This document shows, one piece after another, positions 1-5,014 of a DNA stretch of 5,014 nt. The notes under the pieces were generated by a model. That model did not search any database. It was not told the origin of the DNA and saw only the letters and a list, made by a program, of their open reading frames with translations. The stretch's first letter is position 1. Every line of letters starts with the position of its first letter. Location: contig DCDI01000216.1 in assembly GCA_002316345.1 (NCBI GenBank), positions 14,869 through 19,882 of the forward strand, given 5' to 3'. Source of the DNA: Phyllobacteriaceae bacterium UBA1059. GTDB taxonomy: Bacteria > Pseudomonadota > Alphaproteobacteria > Rhizobiales > Rhizobiaceae. Made by a program: the position numbers and the translations under genes.

Positions 1-601
1 CATCGTTGAGAAGAGCCAGCTGCTTTTCCATCGCCGAACGCTGCAGGTCATAACCCCGGCTGCGGAAATCCAGCGAGGCGATGTTCTGCTCCAGCAGACC
101 GACATCGCTGTTGAGCTTAGATGTCCAGGCCTCGAAGTTCAGCCGCTGTGTTTCCACGATCTCACCGATCTCCGCATCGGCATCGTCGCCACGCACAAGG
201 TCCGGCCAGGTGACCGAAGGCGCGCGGTGCACCTGCGCGCGCAGCCGCGCCACCAGCGCTTCCAGTCGGGCGCGGCGGAGATATAGCTGACGGCCATTGG
301 CCTGCGCCGCCGTCTTGTCCAGCCGGATCAAGGGTTGGCCGGCGGTGACCTTGTCGCCCTCGTTGATCAGGATCTCCTCGATAATGCCGCCTTCGAGATG
401 CTGCACGATCTTGTTCTGCTCGGTGGCGACGAAGCTGCCTTGGGAGATGACGGCAGCGGCCAGAGGTGCGGTAAAGCCCCAGGCGCTGAAGCCGCCAAGA
501 ATGACGGCCAGCAGCACCATGCCAAAGATCGTGTGTTTGCGGATCGAGCGCGGCACCTCCGCATACCATTCGCCGCCGTGAACTGTGGCCAGGTCGGTCA
601 T
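1..601 (-). CDS. HlyD-family type I secretion periplasmic adaptor (membrane fusion protein), N-terminal part
   Basis: This is the adaptor that links the ABC exporter in the inner membrane to an outer-membrane channel. The gene runs off the left edge; 200 codons are present, from the ATG at 601-599 to base 2, with no stop. The N-terminus MTDLATVHGG is followed by a short cytosolic stretch and one membrane anchor at about residues 24-50 (IFGMVLLAVILGGFSAWGF). Then comes the family's lipoyl-like half-motif, with ATEQNKIVQHLEGGIIEEI at 59-77 and EGDKVTAGQPLIRLD at 81-95. From about residue 99 an Arg/Leu/Ala/Glu-rich coiled-coil hairpin begins and continues to the edge. Typical family members are about 430-450 residues, so more than half is missing here because of the window limit, not because the gene is broken. 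It lies 19 bases after the ATPase stop and belongs to the same operon. Confidence 0.95.
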   Translation of the reverse strand, partial: MTDLATVHGGEWYAEVPRSIRKHTIFGMVLLAVILGGFSAWGFTAPLAAAVISQGSFVATEQNKIVQHLEGGIIEEILINEGDKVTAGQPLIRLDKTAAQANGRQLYLRRARLEALVARLRAQVHRAPSVTWPDLVRGDDADAEIGEIVETQRLNFEAWTSKLNSDVGLLEQNIASLDFRSRGYDLQRSAMEKQLALLND

Positions 602-604
602 GCG

Positions 605-616
605 TCCTTCCCCCTC
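605..616 (-). promoter_or_regulatory. Probable ribosome binding site of the adaptor gene
   Basis: A purine tract (GAGGGGGAAGGA) lies 3 bases before the ATG at 601 and fills most of the 19-base gap after the ATPase stop. It offers several Shine-Dalgarno registers and supports the chosen ATG. Confidence 0.7.
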
Positions 617-620
617 GCGC

Positions 621-2909
621 TCAATCAATCTGAATGTTGGAGAAAGGCCCGCCTTCGAGGTTCATGCCGCGCGCAGCCAGCGCGGTGAGAACCTCCTGCC
701 GGGGACCGAACAGAACCACCGTGCCGTTAACCAGCACGAGCACCTTGTTGACGCTTTGCAGCAATGCGGGGCGCTGCGTGATCGTCACCACTGTGATCTT
801 GTTCTGCTTGGCATGATCCAGCGCACGCGCTAGCGCCTGTTCGCCGAAGCTGTCGAGATTGGAGTTCGGCTCGTCTAGGATCACCATCTTCGGCGAACCG
901 AAGAACGCGCGGGCCAGTGCGATGCGCTGCTTCTGGCCGCCCGACAGCGGCGAACCGTCGGCCGCCACCACCGTCTCGTAGCCATGTGGGAGCGAAGCGA
1001 TCAGCTCATGCACGTCGGCAAGCTTGGCAGCTTCATAGATGTCGGCGTCGCTGGCATCCTCGCGCATGCGACCGATATTGGCCTTGATCGTGCCGGGAAA
1101 GAGCTGAACGTCCTGCGGCAGATAACCGATATTCTCGCCGAACTGGCGCTGGTCCCAATTTCTGAGATCCATCAGATCGAGCCGCACGGCGCCGGAGGTC
1201 GGCAGGATGGAGCCGACCAGCATCTTGCCGAGCGTCGTCTTGCCGGCACCCGAATTGCCGATGATCGCAAGGGAGTCGCCCGGCATGAGCGAGAAGGTCA
1301 CGCCGTTCAGCACCACGCGCTTGGTACCGTTGGGAACGAAAAGCAGGCGTTCGACATCGAGCCGCCCTTCCGGGTTCGGCAACTTCAACCGCTCGAAGTT
1401 CATCGACGAGGTCTTCAGAAGCGTGGCGATGCGCTGATAGCTGGCGCGCGATTGCACCACCTGATGCCAGCCCTCGATCGCGCCTTCGATCGGCCCCAGC
1501 GCACGGCCAGCGATGATCGAAGCCGCGATCACCATACCGCCGGTCAGCTCGCCCTCGATCGACAAGAACGCGCCCCAGCCCAGCATCGAGACTTGGGTCA
1601 GAAGCCGGATCGCCTTCGACAACGAAGCGAAGCCAATATTGCGATCCTGCGCTTCCACCTGGGCGCTGAGCGATGACGCCGTGTCCCTACCCCACAACCG
1701 CACCGTTTCCGGGATCATCGCCAAAGCGTTGATGATCTGTGAATTGCGCGACATGGCGTCGAGATGAAGGTTCGACCGCACGAGATGGCCGTTGGCTTCG
1801 GCAAAATGCGCATGCGTCGCGCGCTGGTTGAAGATCGCCACGATCAAAAGCAGGAAGGACGACAGGATCACGATCGAGCCGAGATGCGGATGCACCAGGA
1901 ACACCGCCACCAGAAAGACAGGTGCGACTGGCGCATCGAGCAGCGAAAGCAGCGTGCCGGAGGTCAGAAACGAGCGCAGCTGCTGCAAATCGCCCAGCAC
2001 CTGATATTCGCGCCCGTTGCTTTGCAGGGACGCGCGGGCCGCCGCACTCAGGATCGGGGCGCCAAGTTGGGCCGCGACTTCCACCGCCGTACGCATCAGG
2101 ATGAAGCGGCGCAGTGCATCCAGCACCGACTGCATCAGCACCGCACCCACGATCACCGTGGTCAGCATGATCAGCGTGTCGATCGAGCGGCTGGACAAGA
2201 CACGGTCGGAGATCTGGAACAGATAGATGGGAATAGCCAGAACCAGCACATTGGTGGCCAGCGTGAACACCATCACGATCGCCAGGTTGTGCTTCACCGC
2301 CTTGATGACGGCTTGCAGCGAATGGGAATAATCGACGGGGCCAAGCCGCTTGTGGAAAGACCCGCCGCCACCACCGCCGCCACCGCCCTTGCCGGTGTCT
2401 GAAGGCCCGCGTCCGCCCTGCGAAGGCTCCTTCTTCGGCGCTTCCACCGGACCGCGATCGGCTTCCAGCACCACCATGCCAGACGGCTTGGATTCGCTCT
2501 TCATCTCCGGTTCGGCAGGCGCTCGCGGTGCTTCGGGAAGAACCCGGCCTTCTGGCTTTGCGGTGTCTTTGGCTGAAGGCTGGGGAGTCTCAACCCGCGC
2601 GACCGGCGGGATGGCTTGAAAGGGGGCGGCAATAGGGATCTGCGCCGCCGGGCTTTGCGCCAGCGCCTTTGCGGCTTCAGGAACCACCACTGTGCGCTTC
2701 ACGCCGGCGCGCTGCAGCATTTCCTGGTCGAACAGCTCGCCCAGCATCGTGTCGAGATTGGACAAGGTCTTGTCGATGGCTTCACTTGGGCCGCGCAGCA
2801 TCTGCGTCAGCGGCTTGGATGCAGTGCTCGGTCTGGCATGCGTATCGTCCTGCGACGCCTCATCCGCCGGCTCCTCGCGGAACGGCTGGAAATCCCCCCG
2901 GTCGACCAT
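621..2909 (-). CDS. Type I secretion system permease/ATPase (PrtD/HlyB-like ABC exporter)
   Basis: This is the inner-membrane ABC exporter that powers one-step secretion of proteins carrying a C-terminal signal. The 762 residues divide as follows: residues 1-190 are a Pro/Ala/Glu-rich, probably disordered extension ending in nine glycines (175-183); residues 195-480 are the membrane domain, with hydrophobic segments near 208-231, 244-264, 318-340, 342-361, 433-452 and 458-476; the ATPase domain runs from about 515 to 745. ATPase motifs are Walker A GNSGAGKT (551-558), Q-loop Q599 in LPQD, signature LSGGQ (655-659), Walker B MVILDEP with catalytic E680, and D-loop SNLD (683-686). The H-loop reads TITQRP, so Gln712 replaces the usual His. 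LDAPVAPVFLVAVFLVHPHLG-like sequence at 324-344 is typical of the PrtD type. PrtD proteins are usually under 600 residues; the excess is the N-terminal extension. No C39 peptidase-like domain is visible. It starts 19 bases after the upstream stop and is followed 19 bases later by the adaptor gene. Confidence 0.96.
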   Translation of the reverse strand: MVDRGDFQPFREEPADEASQDDTHARPSTASKPLTQMLRGPSEAIDKTLSNLDTMLGELFDQEMLQRAGVKRTVVVPEAAKALAQSPAAQIPIAAPFQAIPPVARVETPQPSAKDTAKPEGRVLPEAPRAPAEPEMKSESKPSGMVVLEADRGPVEAPKKEPSQGGRGPSDTGKGGGGGGGGGSFHKRLGPVDYSHSLQAVIKAVKHNLAIVMVFTLATNVLVLAIPIYLFQISDRVLSSRSIDTLIMLTTVIVGAVLMQSVLDALRRFILMRTAVEVAAQLGAPILSAAARASLQSNGREYQVLGDLQQLRSFLTSGTLLSLLDAPVAPVFLVAVFLVHPHLGSIVILSSFLLLIVAIFNQRATHAHFAEANGHLVRSNLHLDAMSRNSQIINALAMIPETVRLWGRDTASSLSAQVEAQDRNIGFASLSKAIRLLTQVSMLGWGAFLSIEGELTGGMVIAASIIAGRALGPIEGAIEGWHQVVQSRASYQRIATLLKTSSMNFERLKLPNPEGRLDVERLLFVPNGTKRVVLNGVTFSLMPGDSLAIIGNSGAGKTTLGKMLVGSILPTSGAVRLDLMDLRNWDQRQFGENIGYLPQDVQLFPGTIKANIGRMREDASDADIYEAAKLADVHELIASLPHGYETVVAADGSPLSGGQKQRIALARAFFGSPKMVILDEPNSNLDSFGEQALARALDHAKQNKITVVTITQRPALLQSVNKVLVLVNGTVVLFGPRQEVLTALAARGMNLEGGPFSNIQID
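2340..2909 (-). other. N-terminal low-complexity extension of the exporter with a nine-glycine linker
   Basis: Residues 1-190 of the ABC exporter are outside the conserved permease core. Residues 33-80 include a probable amphipathic helix (about 42-66, IDKTLSNLDTMLGELF-type spacing of Leu/Ile/Met). Residues 81-170 are rich in Pro, Ala, Glu and Lys and look disordered. The glycine run is encoded by GGN codons at 2387-2361, just before the SFHKRLGPVDYS segment that leads into the first membrane helix. The reading frame is open throughout and the ribosome binding site lies before residue 1, so the extension is probably translated. Confidence 0.8.
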
Positions 2910-2920
2910 GTGTGTTCTTA

Positions 2921-2925
2921 CCTCT
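2921..2925 (-). promoter_or_regulatory. Probable ribosome binding site of the exporter gene
   Basis: AGAGG lies 11 bases before the ATG at 2909, inside the 19-base gap after the TAG of the upstream gene. The spacing is slightly long, so translational coupling to the upstream gene may help initiation. Confidence 0.6.
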
Positions 2926-2928
2926 GAC

Positions 2929-4992
2929 CTAACTCAGCATGCTATGCATGGGATCGACCGCGCCGTGATGGTCGGCGATCGTCGGTTTGGCGAAACTGTC
3001 ATTCCAGTGATCGGACGGCGACGTGACGGCGTTGTCCTGCAGAAAGGCCACCGCCTCGTTCACCAGGTGGTCGGGATCAGCCAAGCCGAAGCTGGGTTTG
3101 CTGGACACAAGCTCGGCCTGCACCAGCATGGCGTCGGAATAGGTATGGCCGCCGGCATAGATCTTGCCGGAATAATCGACGTCGGTGATCCCGGCGAGAT
3201 TGATGACCTGGTTGTTGCCCGTTGACACGGTCCAGTGGGCATTGGCGTCGGCCTTCACCTGATCCATCGCCAGAGCGATCTGATCACTGTCGCCGAGTAT
3301 GTTGGTCTGCTTGATATAGTTCAGGTTGAGGAAATCGCCGGTGACGTAAAGCACGCGCAGACCCGCCATGCCCGCAAACATCGGGTCGTTCATGACACCG
3401 GCCGGCAGGCTCTCATTGCCGGCCGCAAAGTTTGCGGCGGCCTGCCCATAGGCATTCGGCAGGGCTTCAACGCCGGCGCCATGCATGTTGTGGATCGTGG
3501 CCTGGTTCCAAAGCAGGTTGCCCTGCGTCGACAACTGGAACTGGCTGTTGGTCTGGAAACCATCGACGCCGCCGACAAGATCGCTGTCGAGCAGAACGTT
3601 CATCTGGTGGATGATGTTGGCGTCGTAGATGCTTCCGCCAACGATGATCAGGTCGAAGAAGTGGCCGATCTGCTGAAGAAAAACATCGTTCAACTGCATG
3701 TTGTCACCGGTGGTGACGGTGGTCTTATATCCGCTCGACGACAACACCGCGATGTCGCTGTCGCTCATGAAAGCGAGCTGCTCGACCCAGGCCATGATGG
3801 TGAGGTCGCCATGCAGCGTCGTGATGGCCCATTGTGACGGGAATTGACCGGGTGCCAGCAGGTTCGCGGCGTGCTGCGGGCCGAGATCCGTTTGCTTGAA
3901 CATGGCAATGTTGAAGGCTTGTGTCGGATCGCTGGCATCCAGCTGCCACCCATTCAGCCCATGCAACATCGAGCCGATCGCATCCTGATCGGCAAACACG
4001 TTGATCTGCACGATCGCGTCAAGCTGATGATAATCACCAACGGCGGCCATCACATGCGCGGCCGTCCACTGGTTGGCAATTTGCGCAGTATTCACCAGCG
4101 TGTTGCCGCCGGTCGACGCGTCGACGGACGAGTCCGCCAGAGCACCGCCATAGGCCGTGCTGCCGGTCGCACTCGCCGCGGTGGAGGGTGTATCCCCACC
4201 GAGGCGTATCGAGCTTGGAAGCGCACTGTCGTCTTCGGCGTCGTCCGGCTTGGTTTTGAGATAATCGTCCAGCTTCGGAAGATCGTCGGTCACCGCCACG
4301 CCGTTGACGAAGCTTTGGCCGAGCGGATCGCTCGTCACGAACAAGGAGAAGTCGTCGGCATCCACGCTTTGGTGATGCGCCGCGAAATCACGCAGCATGA
4401 CGGTCACATTGTCGATGAAGTCGGCCAGCGCTGCCGTGTTGTCCGTCGTGCCGGTGGTATCCAGGCCCCAAAGCGGGGAAAGATCGTGCGCGGCATCCAC
4501 GAGCTGCGCCAGCTGCGCATCGGGATCGCCAATCTGATGGAAAATCAAGCCGTGATGGCCGACGGAAGCATAATCGTCGTCGGACAGAACCGCTTCCTGA
4601 TGGATCAGGGTTGCGATCGATCCTTGCGGGTCGAGCTGCCCATGGCCGCTACGCGATACATGCGCGGCATGGAGCGAGCGCGTTGCTTCAGCATCATGAT
4701 CCGCAATGCGCGCCGACTTTGTCGGAAGCGGCCGATAGGACACCGTCGTGTCATGCACGACGCGAACCAGTTGAGACGGCTGCGGAAGGTACAAAACGCC
4801 GGGATCGAAATCCTCGAGATCGAGCGCGGCGTTTAAGGAAACCGGATGGCTGTCGGCATGCGACGGGTCGCGGTCGTGCTGCTGCTTTGCCGTAAATTCG
4901 TTGAAGGATTTACGCAGGCGCGCAGCCTCGGTGGTGACGTCGAACAGGCCCACGAAATGGGCGATGGCTTCGGTTGTCTTGTCGAGAAACAC
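2929..4992 (-). CDS. Unrecognised repeat protein heading a type I secretion operon; possible cargo or accessory protein
   Basis: I do not recognise the family with certainty; from memory, rhizobial genomes carry similar genes next to type I exporters, but I cannot verify this. The 687-residue product has no signal peptide, no convincing membrane helix and no cysteine. Residues 1-260 are acidic and His/Asp-rich, without visible repeats. Residues 264-293 form a Ser/Thr/Ala/Gly linker. Residues 294-636 contain five A-B modules: A reads T-G-x-N-x3-N-x-A-x-I, and B reads G-D-x8-Q-x-N-x3-D-x-D. Residues 637-687 are a non-repetitive tail ending PMHSMLS. From residue 264 onward there is only one arginine (R546). 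No RTX nonapeptide (GGxGxDxxx) is visible. The start is GTG at 4992-4990: an in-frame TGA lies two codons upstream (4998-4996), GGAGG is 8 bases away, and the next Met is near residue 199. The exporter gene follows after 19 bases, so a role with that exporter, as substrate or helper, is inferred. Confidence 0.93.
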   Translation of the reverse strand: MFLDKTTEAIAHFVGLFDVTTEAARLRKSFNEFTAKQQHDRDPSHADSHPVSLNAALDLEDFDPGVLYLPQPSQLVRVVHDTTVSYRPLPTKSARIADHDAEATRSLHAAHVSRSGHGQLDPQGSIATLIHQEAVLSDDDYASVGHHGLIFHQIGDPDAQLAQLVDAAHDLSPLWGLDTTGTTDNTAALADFIDNVTVMLRDFAAHHQSVDADDFSLFVTSDPLGQSFVNGVAVTDDLPKLDDYLKTKPDDAEDDSALPSSIRLGGDTPSTAASATGSTAYGGALADSSVDASTGGNTLVNTAQIANQWTAAHVMAAVGDYHQLDAIVQINVFADQDAIGSMLHGLNGWQLDASDPTQAFNIAMFKQTDLGPQHAANLLAPGQFPSQWAITTLHGDLTIMAWVEQLAFMSDSDIAVLSSSGYKTTVTTGDNMQLNDVFLQQIGHFFDLIIVGGSIYDANIIHQMNVLLDSDLVGGVDGFQTNSQFQLSTQGNLLWNQATIHNMHGAGVEALPNAYGQAAANFAAGNESLPAGVMNDPMFAGMAGLRVLYVTGDFLNLNYIKQTNILGDSDQIALAMDQVKADANAHWTVSTGNNQVINLAGITDVDYSGKIYAGGHTYSDAMLVQAELVSSKPSFGLADPDHLVNEAVAFLQDNAVTSPSDHWNDSFAKPTIADHHGAVDPMHSMLS
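3085..4113 (-). repeat. Five tandem bipartite (A-B) protein repeat modules
   Basis: This part of the first gene encodes alternating short motifs. A motifs start at residues 294 (TGGNTLVNTAQI), 428 (TGDNMQLNDVFL), 489 (TQGNLLWNQATI) and 591 (TGNNQVINLAGI), with a degenerate copy at 354 (SDPTQAFNIAMF). B motifs of 22 residues start at 319, 395, 453 and 552, with Gly at position 1, Gln at 11, and Asp at 17 and 19; a degenerate copy starts at 615 (G615, Q625). The resulting modules span residues 294-340, 354-416, 428-474, 489-573 and 591-636. In modules 1 and 3 the A-to-B start distance is exactly 25 residues; modules 2 and 4 carry longer insertions between A and B. The gap from a B motif to the next A is 11 to 17 residues. 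The repeat is divergent at protein level, with no obvious DNA identity, so it is old. Regular Gly/Asn/Asp turns and hydrophobic alternation suggest a beta-rich, possibly solenoid fold, which is inference. Confidence 0.75.
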
Positions 4993-5000
4993 GGCTCAAG

Positions 5001-5005
5001 CCTCC
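5001..5005 (-). promoter_or_regulatory. Ribosome binding site deciding a GTG start
   Basis: GGAGG on the minus strand lies 8 bases before the GTG at 4992. Together with the in-frame TGA at 4998-4996 it fixes the start of the first gene. The remaining bases to the right edge are too few to show a promoter. Confidence 0.85.
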
Positions 5006-5014
5006 GTCGGCACT

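Noticed and set aside
162..569. Alternative minus-strand frame of 135 residues at the left end
   Set aside because: It overlaps the HlyD gene in another frame; the HlyD frame carries clear family motifs and a ribosome binding site.
984..1676. Open frame of 230 residues on the plus strand
   Set aside because: It is antisense to the conserved ATPase and membrane domains of the exporter; the composition is shadow-like (His/Arg/Gln-rich) and no family is visible.
2361..2387. GGC/GGT-rich tract as a possible G-quadruplex or slippage site
   Set aside because: Most G runs are only two bases long and the tract simply encodes nine glycines in frame; there is no separate evidence for a regulatory structure.
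1764..2402. Open frame of 212 residues on the plus strand, His/Gln/Arg-rich
   Set aside because: It is the antisense reading of the exporter's membrane domain; the unusual composition follows from complementing hydrophobic codons.
2935..2948. Overlapping small palindromes GCATGC and ATGCAT near the end of the first gene
   Set aside because: They are only six bases each, with no stem-loop plus T-run following in the transcribed direction, so they do not make a terminator or a convincing operator.
3844..4836. Open frame of 330 residues on the plus strand
   Set aside because: It lies fully opposite the first gene, is Arg/His/Gly-rich with no recognisable domain, and is typical of an antisense shadow in high-GC DNA.
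2929..4992. RTX calcium-binding nonapeptides in the first protein
   Set aside because: Gly/Asp-rich spots exist, but none fits GGxGxDxxx in tandem; the real repeats are the A-B modules.

Overview
The window holds three genes, all read from the minus strand (right to left), packed as one apparent operon. It encodes a type I (ABC-exporter) protein secretion machine preceded by an unrecognised, repeat-containing protein. High GC, the codon choices and the flavour of the exporter (PrtD/PrsD-like, with a long proline-rich N-terminal extension) suggest an alphaproteobacterium, probably Hyphomicrobiales (Rhizobium/Mesorhizobium-like). This is an inference; no rRNA or other marker gene is present.

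Layout in transcription order: (1) 4992-2929, a 687-residue protein that I do not recognise. It starts at a GTG with a good GGAGG site and has no signal peptide or membrane segment. It lacks cysteine, and its second half is almost without arginine. By eye I find five tandem bipartite repeat modules in residues 294-636. (2) 2909-621, a 762-residue fused permease/ATPase with a Pro/Ala/Glu-rich extension of about 190 residues, a run of nine glycines, a six-helix membrane domain and a complete nucleotide-binding domain whose H-loop position is Gln instead of His. (3) 601 to beyond the left edge, the first 200 residues of a HlyD-type periplasmic adaptor. Each of the two intergenic gaps is exactly 19 bases, and each carries a ribosome binding site.

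How they may work together: the ATPase and adaptor would form the inner-membrane and periplasmic parts of a tripartite export channel. The outer-membrane partner (TolC family) is not in the window. The first protein is co-transcribed with the exporter and has the general character of type I cargo (acidic, Cys-free, no N-terminal signal), but it has no recognisable RTX nonapeptides. It may be a non-RTX substrate, or an accessory protein of the system. The operon promoter must lie at or beyond the right edge, because only 22 bases precede the first gene. There is no gene-free stretch over 300 bases, and I saw no RNA gene, mobile element, CRISPR array or terminator.
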